Below, in pieces: positions 15,804-25,010 of a DNA stretch of 52,399 nt. Both the position numbers and the translations under genes were made by a program. Below the pieces are notes generated by a model. The model saw only the letters and a program-made list of their open reading frames with translations. It did not search any database and had not been told where the DNA came from. Numbering within the stretch: position 1 is the first letter of the stretch; each line of letters starts with the position of its first letter. The stretch comes from an uncultured Eggerthellaceae bacterium (GTDB lineage: Bacteria > Actinomycetota > Coriobacteriia > Coriobacteriales > Eggerthellaceae): NCBI GenBank assembly GCA_934631995.1, contig CAKTYF010000002.1, forward strand, positions 1-52,399. The letters run 5' to 3'.

Positions 15804-18260
15804 TTATTTTTCCTGTTCAGACGTAGGGTTTTCGTTCGTCTGCGAAACATCTGCCGCACTGCTCCGGGCACCCATAGGCACATTCGCGGAATCACTGGCA
15901 GCTCCACCCGAAACAGCGGGCTCACCCTGAACTTGGGGCGCGCACTGATACGGGTCGCGGCATTCCTGCGGTTTCTCGTGCGCAGCGCCAGCGGCGCCCG
16001 CGACACCAGCAGCACCGGCACCCGCCACGTGAGCGCCCTGCGCCTGCGACGCCGAACCCTGCTGATCAACGCGCGGCAACGTTTCCTGAGAAACTTCCTG
16101 CTCCTGCGGACGTTCCAGCTTGAACGGATCGACATGCCCGAAGAACGGCTCAGGAAGGTGCGGACCAGAACCGCCCTTTCCATCGTGCTCGTGCTGCGCG
16201 GCCTCGGCCTGCTGCTGAGCATGCATGCGCTCCAAAATCTCATCGTCGTGCGTGCGCGCTTCGGCTTCTTCTTTTTCGCGCTGGGCAATCAGGTCAACTT
16301 CGTGCACCAAATAATCGTCCCAGGTGTTGTTCAGCAGGGCATCGCATGCCTCGCCTTCCACGGTCTCGCGCTCAAGCAGCACTGCCGCCATGGTGTGCAT
16401 TTGTTGCTCGTTAGCAACAAGCACTTCGTGAGCGTGATCGTGAGCTTCTTTCATCAGACGCGCTACTTCCGCATCAATGCGGCGTGCGGTCTCATCGGAG
16501 TAATCCTGCGTGTTGCCGTAATCGCGACCCAAGAACACTTCATGGTTCGGCTGGCCAAACACCTGCGTACCCAGCTGCGCACTCATGCCGTACTGCGTCA
16601 CAATCGAGCGCGCAATCTTGGTGGCGCGCTCCAGGTCGTTGCTGGCGCCCGTGGTAATGTCGTCGCAGAAAATCTCTTCCGCAACGCGGCCACCCATGAA
16701 CACCGCCAGCTGGTCAAGCATCTCGCCCAGCGTGTTCAACACCTTATCTTCCTGCGGAATGGACAGCGTGTAGCCCAACGCACGGCCGCGCGAAATGATC
16801 GAAATCTTATGGACGGGATCTGCATGCTCAAGCAGATGACCAACTAGCGCATGACCGCTTTCGTGGTACGCGATGGTCTTCTTCGTATGCTCGTCCATAA
16901 CGAAGCCCTTGCGCTCGGGACCAGCCATAACGCGCTCCATGGACTCGGAGACCTCGGCCTGCGTGATAATCTTCTTGTTGCGACGAGCCGCCAACAGAGC
17001 GCTTTCGTTCATGAGGTTCGCAAGGTCGGCGCCCGTAAAGCCCGGCGTCAGCGATGCCACGCGCTCCAAGTTCACGTCCGAACCCAGCGGCTTGTTCTTG
17101 GCGTGCACCTCCAAAATGCGCTTGCGGCCCTTTACGTCAGGCGCGTCCACCACAATCTGGCGGTCGAAACGACCCGGGCGCAGCAACGCGGGGTCCAAAA
17201 TATCCACGCGGTTCGTGGCAGCAATAAGCACCACGGCGTCGTTCTTGTCAAAGCCGTCCATTTCAACAAGCAGCTGATTCAGTGTTTGTTCGCGTTCATC
17301 GTGGCCGCCACCTACACCCGCACCACGCTGACGACCAACGGCGTCAATCTCGTCGATGAAGATAATGGCAGGACTTGCCTCTTTTGCCTGGTTAAACAAG
17401 TCGCGCACACGGGAAGCACCCACGCCCACGAACATTTCCACAAAGTCCGAACCCGAAATGCTGAAGAACGGCACGCCCGCTTCGCCTGCAACGGCGCGCG
17501 CGAGCAACGTTTTACCGGTACCCGGAGGGCCCACCAAAAGGCAGCCGCGCGGGATCTTTGCGCCCATTGCCTTATATTTGTTGGGATTTGCCAGGAAGTC
17601 CTTGATCTCGCGCATTTCCTCCACGGCTTCGTCCACGCCGGCAACGTCGTCAAACGTCACATCGGGGCGCTCTTCCTGCGCCTTGCGCGCCTTCGTTTTA
17701 CCGAAGTTCATCTGGGAATTCGTGGAGCGATTCATCTGAACGAAGAAGAAAATCATCAAGCCCGCCAACAGCAGAATAGGCAGAATGCTGCCCAGCGTCT
17801 CAAGCCAAGCCGACGGAAGCTTTACCTCATACGTGATATTCGGATGCTCGCTCAAAAGCTCCATCAGGGAGTCTTGCCCAATATAGGTGGATGTGTACGA
17901 ATGCAACGTTCCCAAGTTCGCTTCGTCAACGCCCTCGGTCGCCACAATGTCGGTTGCGCCTGCACCCGCTGCGGAATTCAGCGCCTCAAAGCCCTTGTTG
18001 AAGGCATCGGCACCTTCGCTTCCCGCCGTACTGGCAACGTAATACTTACCCGTTACGGAGTACTCGCCCGCGTTGTACACCACCGAAACCACGCGATCTT
18101 CGTTGACCGCCTGCACAAAATCCGAGGTGATAAGCGTATCGACCGTTTCCGAATCCTTATTCATAAACAGCTGCTGCGCCAAAAAGAAGAAGGCGAAGCA
18201 AAGGATGAGCACAAGGAAGAAGTTTACGCGCGGATTTTCGTTTTTCTTCTGATCAGACAT
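15804..18260 (-). CDS. ftsH: ATP-dependent zinc metalloprotease FtsH
   Basis: This membrane-bound AAA protease removes misfolded membrane proteins and short-lived regulators. Membrane segments lie at about 12-33 and 157-174 with the periplasmic-side domain between. Walker A GPPGTGKT is at 244-251, Walker B FIDEID at 301-306, the second region of homology near 345-365, and the zinc site HESGH at 466-470. At 818 residues it is longer than usual (about 610-700): the last ~180 residues form an unusual Glu/Gln/Ala/Gly-rich tail with the motif VAGAGAAGVAGAAGAA. It follows hpt by 179 bp and precedes folP/folK by 17 bp. The ribosome binding site is weak (AAGAAAG). Confidence 0.96.
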   Translation of the reverse strand: MSDQKKNENPRVNFFLVLILCFAFFFLAQQLFMNKDSETVDTLITSDFVQAVNEDRVVSVVYNAGEYSVTGKYYVASTAGSEGADAFNKGFEALNSAAGAGATDIVATEGVDEANLGTLHSYTSTYIGQDSLMELLSEHPNITYEVKLPSAWLETLGSILPILLLAGLMIFFFVQMNRSTNSQMNFGKTKARKAQEERPDVTFDDVAGVDEAVEEMREIKDFLANPNKYKAMGAKIPRGCLLVGPPGTGKTLLARAVAGEAGVPFFSISGSDFVEMFVGVGASRVRDLFNQAKEASPAIIFIDEIDAVGRQRGAGVGGGHDEREQTLNQLLVEMDGFDKNDAVVLIAATNRVDILDPALLRPGRFDRQIVVDAPDVKGRKRILEVHAKNKPLGSDVNLERVASLTPGFTGADLANLMNESALLAARRNKKIITQAEVSESMERVMAGPERKGFVMDEHTKKTIAYHESGHALVGHLLEHADPVHKISIISRGRALGYTLSIPQEDKVLNTLGEMLDQLAVFMGGRVAEEIFCDDITTGASNDLERATKIARSIVTQYGMSAQLGTQVFGQPNHEVFLGRDYGNTQDYSDETARRIDAEVARLMKEAHDHAHEVLVANEQQMHTMAAVLLERETVEGEACDALLNNTWDDYLVHEVDLIAQREKEEAEARTHDDEILERMHAQQQAEAAQHEHDGKGGSGPHLPEPFFGHVDPFKLERPQEQEVSQETLPRVDQQGSASQAQGAHVAGAGAAGVAGAAGAAHEKPQECRDPYQCAPQVQGEPAVSGGAASDSANVPMGARSSAADVSQTNENPTSEQEK

Positions 18261-18439
18261 GCTACAACTTTCTTATTCGTTTTGGGAGGCGCTTTCTGTC
18301 GTTCGTGCCTTTGACCTGCTTCTTTGGCAGCGCTTCAGACAACCACCCGTTATTGCATATTTGCTTCCACGCGAGCCACCAATCAAACCGGCAAAATCGC
18401 TTGCGCCTCTTGCGAACGCACGCCGAAGCAAATCAAAAC

Positions 18440-18994
18440 TTACGCAGAGTACACCTCGGGCTTCAAGATGCCTACGTACGGCAAATTGCGATAACGCTCG
18501 GCATAGTCAAGGCCGTAGCCCACAATAAACTCGTTTTTGCAGGTGAAACCCACATGCTTGCACTCAATATCGGCTTGCGGCTCTACCTTCTTGCGCAGGA
18601 ACGTAACCACGGAAAGCGATGCAGGATTACGCGAGCTCAAGTTTTTCAGCAGGTAGGAAAGCGTCAGGCCCGAGTCCAAAATGTCCTCGGCGATAATCAC
18701 GTGCTTGCCGTTCAGGTCGGTGGAAACGTCTTTGATGATGCTCACCACGCCCGAGCTTTTCACGCCGTTGCCGTAAGAGGAAACAGCCATAAAGTCCATT
18801 TCAAGCGGCAGTTTTATCTCGCGCGCCAAGTCGCACATGAAAATCGCAGCGCCACGCAAAACCGAAAGCAGCACAATCTTTTCGCCACGAGCAGCCAGCG
18901 GAGCGTACTCCTCGGTCAAAGCAGCGCCAATTTCCCTGATTCGCTGCTGAATTTGCTCTTCGGTATACAGAACCTCTTTTATGTCTTCGTGCAT
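18440..18994 (-). CDS. hpt: Hypoxanthine phosphoribosyltransferase
   Basis: The enzyme salvages hypoxanthine and guanine with PRPP. The PRPP-binding motif is IIAEDILDSGLTL, the LSVLRGAAIFMCDLAREI block binds pyrophosphate, and FVVGYGLDYAERYRNLPY-like sequence (FIVGYGLDYAERYRNLPYVG) lies near the C-terminus. The start at 18994 (MHEDIKEVL) is chosen because AAAGGCG lies before it and the resulting 184 residues fit the family; the frame is open 93 bases further upstream. The neighbour is ftsH, a common pairing in Gram-positive bacteria, though tilS, which often accompanies them, is absent. Confidence 0.93.
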   Translation of the reverse strand: MHEDIKEVLYTEEQIQQRIREIGAALTEEYAPLAARGEKIVLLSVLRGAAIFMCDLAREIKLPLEMDFMAVSSYGNGVKSSGVVSIIKDVSTDLNGKHVIIAEDILDSGLTLSYLLKNLSSRNPASLSVVTFLRKKVEPQADIECKHVGFTCKNEFIVGYGLDYAERYRNLPYVGILKPEVYSA

Positions 18995-19179
18995 CACAAC
19001 GCCTTTCGAGAACGCTTCCGTTGCGTTAAACCATTCTGCCAATTCTACCATTGAAGTTCCAATTATGACCGTAGGCAACCGAAACACCGCCGCAACTACG
19101 GTTTTTACACCGATTTGTAACGTTTGCGGCGCAGTTGCGTAATGCTGTTGCTTCAGGAAAAATCATTCGAGCTCAACGG

Positions 19180-20526
19180 CTATTCTGGCAGGAATTCTTC
19201 AAGCGCAGCGCGGTTCAAAACCAGACGCACCGTCGTACCCGACCCCAGCTCACTGGCCACTTCCATATGAGTGCCTGGGCCGAAGTAGCCGCACATGCGG
19301 TCGTGCACGTTCTTCACCGCAATGCCAATGCCGCGTGCGCTTTCGGGATGCAAAATGTTCTGGCACGCTTCCTCGGTCATGCCCACGCCGTTATCGGCAA
19401 CCCAGATAATCACGTTGTCGTCGCCATCGGGACGCGCACCAATAGTCACCGTGAGCTTACCTTCGGCGGGCATAGCATGCTGCACCGAATTTTCAACCAG
19501 CGGCTGAATCAAGAACGGCGGAACCATCAGGTCTTCTACCTCGGGTTCAATATCCAGCTCAATACCCACGCGATCTTCGCCGAAGCGCGCCATCTCGAAC
19601 GAGAAGTAGCGCATAGTCTGCTCAACTTCACGCGACAGCGGAATCAAGTCGGACGAATCGTCCAGCGTGCGACGGTAGAACACCGCGAACTCGCGCAGCA
19701 AAACGCGCGCCTTATTGGGGTCGGTGCGCACAAGCGATGCGATAGTATTAATAGTGTTGAACAGAAAATGCGGGTTGATCTGGCTTTGCAGCGCCTTCAG
19801 TTCCATGCTGGTGGCAAGTTTCTGCTGACCTTCCAGCGCCTCTGCCGCAAGCTGCGTGGAAACCAGCTGGGCAAAGCTTTCCGCAATGGTCTTTTGTGTG
19901 GACGAAATCTTGCGCGGCGAGTGGAAGAAGAACGTCAATGTGCCTTCAATGCGCTTGCCCACGCGCAGCGGCATAATAATTGCGGCCTCCACGCCATAAA
20001 GCGGTTCCTTGAAGCCAATCTCATCGTGGCTGAGCAGCGTGCGCGGCTCGCCATCTTCGGCGGTTGCCGCAATCGTGGTGGCAAAAATGGGGTCGCCCGG
20101 CTTGTAGCTGGAATGACCCAGACCTTCGTAACCCAAAACCGATTCTTTGTCGGTAATGCAAACGGACACGGCATCGGTATTGGGAAAGAGAAGCGAACAC
20201 AGCTTTTGCGCCGATTTCTCATCCAGCCCACCCTTCAAGCACGCCAGCGTTTGACGGGAGAGCTTGAGCATATCACCCGTTTGACGTGCGCGAACGGAAT
20301 CGGGGTTTGCCATGCTGCGCATAACCAGCACCAAAGAAATGGTGAACATCAAACCCGCGCTGGCAATGATAGGCGTCGAGATACTGCCGCTGGAAAGCTG
20401 CCAGCCCAGCACCACGCCCGATAGGACAACAACCAGCACTAAAAACCACATGAGATTCGAAGGACGCGCGCCGAAAGGCACCATCCATTGCTGTTTTCCA
20501 TTAACGTCTGTTTGCATCGAGTTCAT
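19180..20526 (-). CDS. LytS/YehU-type sensor histidine kinase with GAF-like domain
   Basis: The 448-residue protein has two membrane segments at about 26-43 and 53-69, a GAF-like sensor region at about 90-235, and a His_kinase domain with LQSQINPHFLFNTIN (phospho-acceptor H253), then an HATPase with QPLVENSVQHAM and DNGVGMTEE. Such kinases usually act on LytTR response regulators. None is encoded beside it, so the partner must be elsewhere. Start is ATG at 20526 with AAGGAA upstream. The signal sensed cannot be read from the sequence. Confidence 0.88.
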   Translation of the reverse strand: MNSMQTDVNGKQQWMVPFGARPSNLMWFLVLVVVLSGVVLGWQLSSGSISTPIIASAGLMFTISLVLVMRSMANPDSVRARQTGDMLKLSRQTLACLKGGLDEKSAQKLCSLLFPNTDAVSVCITDKESVLGYEGLGHSSYKPGDPIFATTIAATAEDGEPRTLLSHDEIGFKEPLYGVEAAIIMPLRVGKRIEGTLTFFFHSPRKISSTQKTIAESFAQLVSTQLAAEALEGQQKLATSMELKALQSQINPHFLFNTINTIASLVRTDPNKARVLLREFAVFYRRTLDDSSDLIPLSREVEQTMRYFSFEMARFGEDRVGIELDIEPEVEDLMVPPFLIQPLVENSVQHAMPAEGKLTVTIGARPDGDDNVIIWVADNGVGMTEEACQNILHPESARGIGIAVKNVHDRMCGYFGPGTHMEVASELGSGTTVRLVLNRAALEEFLPE

Positions 20527-20748
20527 AGGGTATTCCTTATATCCTTAATTTTTGTTGCATCATTTTACCGCGCGACCTGCCCGTTTGCGCGATAAAGGCA
20601 CTGCAAAGTGTTTATTTTCGGCTCGATAGCCTGCTGTTCGACATGATCGATTGAGCCTGCTCCTGCTTACCCGAGTTTACCGTACTCCAACGTACATTCC
20701 AGTCAGCGGAATAAAAGACGATTGGCGTCATGCACGCACTTGACAGCG

Positions 20749-21699
20749 TTACCCCAAAAAGCCCAGCTCATTTACGATCAAGAGCACCGCGGCAACGCCC
20801 AAAATTCCCGCGAAGCAGAATCGAAGCGCACGTTCGGGGATGCGCGTTTGCAGCTTTGCGCCTAACGCCGCACCGGGAATTGACCCCACAATGCAAGCAA
20901 GACCGGCTGCCCAATTGACATTGCCCAAAATAACTTGCGTTACCAAGGCGGGCAACACCAGAATGCCCACGGCAACAAGCGACGTTCCCGAAGCTTTTTT
21001 CATGGGAAGGTTCAGCTTGCTCAAGAAGAGCGGCACCATAATGAAGCCGCCGCCAACGCCTACGTATCCGGACAAAACACCCGCTGAAAGGCCGATGATT
21101 GCCGCTTTGACCAGCATGTTTTTCGTTACCGAAGCGTCGGTTTCCTGGGGTTTTGCGACCGAAGCAGATGCAGAAGCGGACGCGCTTGCCGCGCCGCCCA
21201 CCGGTACGCCGGCGGCACTCGAGTCCACGCCCACGCCCGCGCCGACAGCCTGCGCGTCTTTCGCCCTGCCAGCATCGGCGCCTTCACGGGCACCTGCACC
21301 TTCGTCCGCCACCTTCGCAGGCTTCATCGCAAGCGCTTTTTTCAGCATAGTAGTTGCGCTATAGACAATAACCGCAGCTGCAGCCGCCATAACGCACCAT
21401 CCAGGCGACCACTCCGCCAGAATCACGCCGATCCACGAAGAGCACGCGCCGCCCAAACCCGCAGCAAGGCCCACCTTCAGAACACACGTTTTGTTGCGAA
21501 CATGCGCAATCATGCCGGAAACCGAAGTGGGCACAATAGTCAGCATGGACGTTGCCGTTGCGGCAATGGCACTCATGTCGTAAATCAAGCGGAACGCCGG
21601 AACCATAACAGTGCCGCCGCCAATTCCCAGAAGGCCCGAAAGCATTCCCACGACCAAGCCTAGGGCAAGCGAAGCGGGAACAAGAAACAGCAAATCCAA
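20749..21699 (-). CDS. TSUP (TauE/SafE) family permease
   Basis: The 316-residue membrane protein has the duplicated four-helix arrangement of the family: GMLSGLLGIGGGTVMVPAF in the first half and GVLSGYVGVGGGFIMVPLF in the second. Family members export sulfite or organosulfonates or move related anions; the substrate here is not determined. The cytoplasmic loop between the halves (about 125-190) is extended and rich in Ala, Gly and Ser (ASASASASASV). Start is TTG at 21699 with AGAGGCG upstream. It begins 9 bp after the glycosyltransferase stop, so both are probably cotranscribed. Confidence 0.87.
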   Translation of the reverse strand: MDLLFLVPASLALGLVVGMLSGLLGIGGGTVMVPAFRLIYDMSAIAATATSMLTIVPTSVSGMIAHVRNKTCVLKVGLAAGLGGACSSWIGVILAEWSPGWCVMAAAAAVIVYSATTMLKKALAMKPAKVADEGAGAREGADAGRAKDAQAVGAGVGVDSSAAGVPVGGAASASASASASVAKPQETDASVTKNMLVKAAIIGLSAGVLSGYVGVGGGFIMVPLFLSKLNLPMKKASGTSLVAVGILVLPALVTQVILGNVNWAAGLACIVGSIPGAALGAKLQTRIPERALRFCFAGILGVAAVLLIVNELGFLG

Positions 21700-21708
21700 A
21701 ACGCGCCT

Positions 21709-23100
21709 CTAGTCTTCCATGTTCAAACGAATTTCGCAGGTCAGACCAGGGTCGTAGCTCACCGGCACGAAGTCTCCCGCACCTGCGGCACCCGCAGCGC
21801 CCTGCACGCCGGCTGCGCCAGCCACACCCGCAGCGCCCGCCGCAGCGGCTTGCGCTTCTTCGGTTGTCTGGGCAAGGGGCAGCTGGGCGCTCAAGTCAAT
21901 GCCGCGACGCAACGCCGTGGACTGCACCAGCATGGTACGCAGCAACGCATCGTTCTCCATGCGCGCCATAAGCTCGGGCCAAACGTATTGGAACTCAAAG
22001 TACTTCGAGCAGTTCGAAGCAGCATACGCATCGGCCTCACGCTTCGCCGCGCTTGCCGCCTTGAAATACGCCCGGTGATCGGGGCGCGCCAAGCTGCGCA
22101 AACGCGCCGTCCACGAAATGCGACGGCGGACGCCGTGATCCAAAAACGGACCGGGATACGGATTAAGCGACGCCGGCTTCACCTGCAAAAGGTCGATTTG
22201 CGTGCGGCTGTACTCCAGCTTGCGCATTTCGTAGAGCCAGCGATAAATGTCCTGATGAAAGCGCATTCCTTCGCTTGTTGTCTTCGGCGGCAAATGGCGC
22301 ACGCACCATTTATTGTCAAACCACAGCTCCGAACCGTACATGCGCAAGTTCAGCAAGTAGTCCAAATCCTCGCCGCGCGTAATCCAGGGGTCAAACGCCA
22401 GGCGCGAAAACGCCTCTTTGTGCAGCGCAAGGCATCCGCCGCAAACGCTGTTTGCGCGCGACAGACGCGGGCCTTCCATTGCAGACGCGATCCACTCGTT
22501 GAAGCACTTGCTTTGATCCCAAAAATGATCGTACCAGCGCGCTTTTTCGGATGCCTTGTACGAGCCGTTCTTGTCCAAGAAGTAACCCGTTTTTGCAACG
22601 ATGGGAATGCCCTTCTTCGTAAGTTTTCCCAGGCCATACACGGCTTTCTTCATGAAATCGGGGTCTTCGACAATCTCGTCATCGTCAACGAAGACCACGG
22701 CATCGAAACCGAAAACAGTGGCAATCACCAAGCCCAAATTGCGAATGGCGCTATACCCTACCAGGCCAATGCCTTCGTTGTACTCGGTTAGGCCCAGTTG
22801 CTCCATGCGCTGATGCACCAGCGCTTGCTCGGGCGCGCCAATGACCAGGCTCTGCACGCCCGGGTACTTCGATGCAACCGCCTGCACCTTGTCAGCCGCC
22901 TGCTTTTCCACCGAGCGATCGCTTGCAACCAAAATGATAACGGGAACATTCCCCTGCGCTTTTTCGATTGATTCCAAGCAGCGACCCAACTCGCCCTGCC
23001 CCGAAATGGGCGTAGCGTGATCGTATGTTGCCATTAAGCTGGGGTTTTCCTTCTGTCTGCGCGATGCAATATAGGTAGGAATGACGATTACCGGATTCAT
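21709..23100 (-). CDS. GT-A-type glycosyltransferase-like protein
   Basis: The start at 23100 (MNPVIVIPTY) is supported by AAGAGGG; the frame is open further upstream. Residues 3-10 (PVIVIPTY) open a Rossmann-like glycosyltransferase 2 fold, the metal-binding acidic motif is VVFVDDDE (136-142), and TRGEDLDYLLNLRM later matches the ED catalytic-base motif. It probably transfers a sugar from a nucleotide donor to a cell-surface acceptor, but no membrane segments are obvious and the substrate is unknown. The C-terminus holds an Ala/Gly tract (AAGVAGAAGVQGAAGAAGAG) like the one in FtsH. The 463-residue protein is followed closely by the TSUP gene. Confidence 0.78.
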   Translation of the reverse strand: MNPVIVIPTYIASRRQKENPSLMATYDHATPISGQGELGRCLESIEKAQGNVPVIILVASDRSVEKQAADKVQAVASKYPGVQSLVIGAPEQALVHQRMEQLGLTEYNEGIGLVGYSAIRNLGLVIATVFGFDAVVFVDDDEIVEDPDFMKKAVYGLGKLTKKGIPIVAKTGYFLDKNGSYKASEKARWYDHFWDQSKCFNEWIASAMEGPRLSRANSVCGGCLALHKEAFSRLAFDPWITRGEDLDYLLNLRMYGSELWFDNKWCVRHLPPKTTSEGMRFHQDIYRWLYEMRKLEYSRTQIDLLQVKPASLNPYPGPFLDHGVRRRISWTARLRSLARPDHRAYFKAASAAKREADAYAASNCSKYFEFQYVWPELMARMENDALLRTMLVQSTALRRGIDLSAQLPLAQTTEEAQAAAAGAAGVAGAAGVQGAAGAAGAGDFVPVSYDPGLTCEIRLNMED

Positions 23101-23187
23101 GTGCCCTCTTTTTGTGTCTATTCGTACTGCGTTTATGCTGCTTTCGCCTGCGGAAACTCGCGAAACCACAAGAGATTATTGTAACGC

Positions 23188-24300
23188 CTATCTGCCTTTT
23201 TTTCGACCTTTGATGTGCTTTTGCCAGCGAGCGCGCTCTTTGCGATCGCGCGCTGATTGGCTTTCGTCTCGCAGGAACTTATATGATTTCAAGCGCTGAG
23301 CAGATACGGTACCCTGTTCAACCGCCTGCAACACCGCACAGCCCGGCTCGCTTTCATGTTTACAATCAACGAATTTGCACTGTGCCGCAAGCCGCTCGAT
23401 ATCGGGAAATGCCGCACCAATGCCCTGCTCGGCCTCCCACATGCCCAGACCGCGCACGCCTGGCATGTCCACAATGAAGCCGCCGCCTGGCAATGCAATG
23501 ATTTCGCGCGATACCGTGGTGTGACGCCCGCGGCGATCGTTTTCGCGCACGGCACCCGTTTCCTGCACGTCGCTTCCCGCCAGCGTGTTGACCAGGCTCG
23601 ACTTCCCCGCGCCGCTCTTGCCAATAAGCACGGCGGTTGTCCCTGGGGCAATAAGCGCCCGCAGCTGGGAAAAACCGCCGCCGTCCACGCACGATAACGC
23701 AATGACCTGCACCGATTCTCCCGCGCAAAGCGCAACATCCTGGCAAACGCGGTCGATTTCCTGCTGATTTTGCGCCATATCGGCCTTCGTGAGCGCAACC
23801 ACCACACGCGCACCCGTATCGTGCGCCAGCACCAACTCGCGCTCAAGGCGCTTCCTATTAAGCTCGGGAAGCGGCTGCGCAACAATAATCACTTCGAAGT
23901 TCGCGGCCAGCGTTTGCGAAATGGTACGCTCGGCGGGATCGCGCCGCACAAATGCATTCTGACGCGGAAGAATCTCGGCGATGATGGCTTTATCGTGGGT
24001 ATCGGGCCACACCACACGCACATAATCGCCGATTACGGCGCGCGAGTCGCTCTCTTTCACCAGCTCAGTTGCATGTTCGCAACGCACCCGCGCGCCACTT
24101 TCAAGTTGAACTAAAGGGAAACCGCGATCGAGCTTCACCACGCGGCCACGCGCTTCGGCGGCACCTTCGGCGGCAGCACCCTCGGTGGCTTCCTGCTGGG
24201 AAGGAACGCCTGCAGCACCTGCTACCTGCGCCTCCATCTCCGCATTTTGCGTTGCGTTTTCAGCCCGATCCATAGCCGCCTGTTCTTCTCCACCCGCCAT
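23188..24300 (-). CDS. rsgA: Small ribosomal subunit biogenesis GTPase RsgA
   Basis: RsgA checks the maturing 30S subunit and is a circularly permuted GTPase: the TKAD motif (G4) comes before GKSGAGKSSLVNTLAG (G1) and DMPGVRGLG (G3). An OB-fold domain precedes the GTPase, and the C-terminal zinc site is CKFVDCKHESEPGC. The protein is 370 residues with a 50-residue Ala/Glu-rich N-terminal extension before RGRVVKLDRG. The ATG directly follows the upstream stop codon (TAGATG); internal starts in the extension are possible. Confidence 0.95.
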   Translation of the reverse strand: MAGGEEQAAMDRAENATQNAEMEAQVAGAAGVPSQQEATEGAAAEGAAEARGRVVKLDRGFPLVQLESGARVRCEHATELVKESDSRAVIGDYVRVVWPDTHDKAIIAEILPRQNAFVRRDPAERTISQTLAANFEVIIVAQPLPELNRKRLERELVLAHDTGARVVVALTKADMAQNQQEIDRVCQDVALCAGESVQVIALSCVDGGGFSQLRALIAPGTTAVLIGKSGAGKSSLVNTLAGSDVQETGAVRENDRRGRHTTVSREIIALPGGGFIVDMPGVRGLGMWEAEQGIGAAFPDIERLAAQCKFVDCKHESEPGCAVLQAVEQGTVSAQRLKSYKFLRDESQSARDRKERARWQKHIKGRKKGR

Positions 24301-24918
24301 CTAGCGCGCCTTATCCACTATACGTTTGTGCACAAGAATGACCAAAAGCCCTGCAAGAACGGCGATAACACCGGGCAAGAACATCGTGATATCAAACGGA
24401 TTGCCCAACTGCGCGCCCTTTCGGACAAGGGAAAGCGAATCGGCATGAATGTCGCTCAGACCATTATGGTCAGCGCATGCCAAATGATACGTGCCGCTCA
24501 CCTGGATATATGTCCCGCGCACGTTGTATCGGCCATACGTATCAATGATGTCCGCCAGAGAATTAGAGACACAAACTTCAATCGAAGAGGGGTCATACTG
24601 CTCCACGCCGTTCTTTTTCAGCGAATACAGCGTAATCCAGCTGCTATCCGATCCAACGCCAGCGCTTCTGCGGTCGCCCACGACCTCGCCCGTTACCACC
24701 ACGGTAGTGTTGTCGTAGAAGACATCGGCGGTCGCCAGGGCTTCAATGGACGTATCATACAAAAACGAGCCATCGGGAATCTGGCGCTCATCCACATAAT
24801 TGTGCGATTCAGGATTGTCGCCTTCGCCTAGGTCTTCTGCCAAGGCGCACACGGGAAACACCAGCGCAAGAGCCAGCGACATCAAAGCAGCTATCAGGCA
24901 TTTTGCAAGTTTTCCCAA
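24301..24918 (-). CDS. Secreted membrane-anchored protein, possible OB-fold
   Basis: I prefer the TTG at 24918 because GGAAAGGA lies eight bases upstream and the product then opens with a clean signal peptide (GKLAKCLIAALMSLALALVF, cut near ALAE). An ATG at 25011 that overlaps the trkH stop (TAATG) is in frame and would add 31 basic residues. The mature part is a beta-rich domain resembling an OB-fold (VVVTGEVVGD, SWITLYSL, VRGTYIQVSGTYHLAC), followed by a C-terminal membrane helix and a short basic tail. I know no function. It lies between trkH and rsgA in one operon. Confidence 0.75.
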   Translation of the reverse strand: MGKLAKCLIAALMSLALALVFPVCALAEDLGEGDNPESHNYVDERQIPDGSFLYDTSIEALATADVFYDNTTVVVTGEVVGDRRSAGVGSDSSWITLYSLKKNGVEQYDPSSIEVCVSNSLADIIDTYGRYNVRGTYIQVSGTYHLACADHNGLSDIHADSLSLVRKGAQLGNPFDITMFLPGVIAVLAGLLVILVHKRIVDKAR

Positions 24919-25010
24919 ACCTGCAGTCCTTTCCCAACCCCGATTATCTACCGTTGCCGCGCACCGACCAACCTCGCGACGCACGCGGCAGCTTGTCCTT
25001 CGCATACCCA

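Noticed and set aside
16851..18314. 487-codon plus-strand frame opposite ftsH
   Set aside because: It is antisense to a complete ftsH with all motifs, has no family resemblance and is a shadow of the coding strand.
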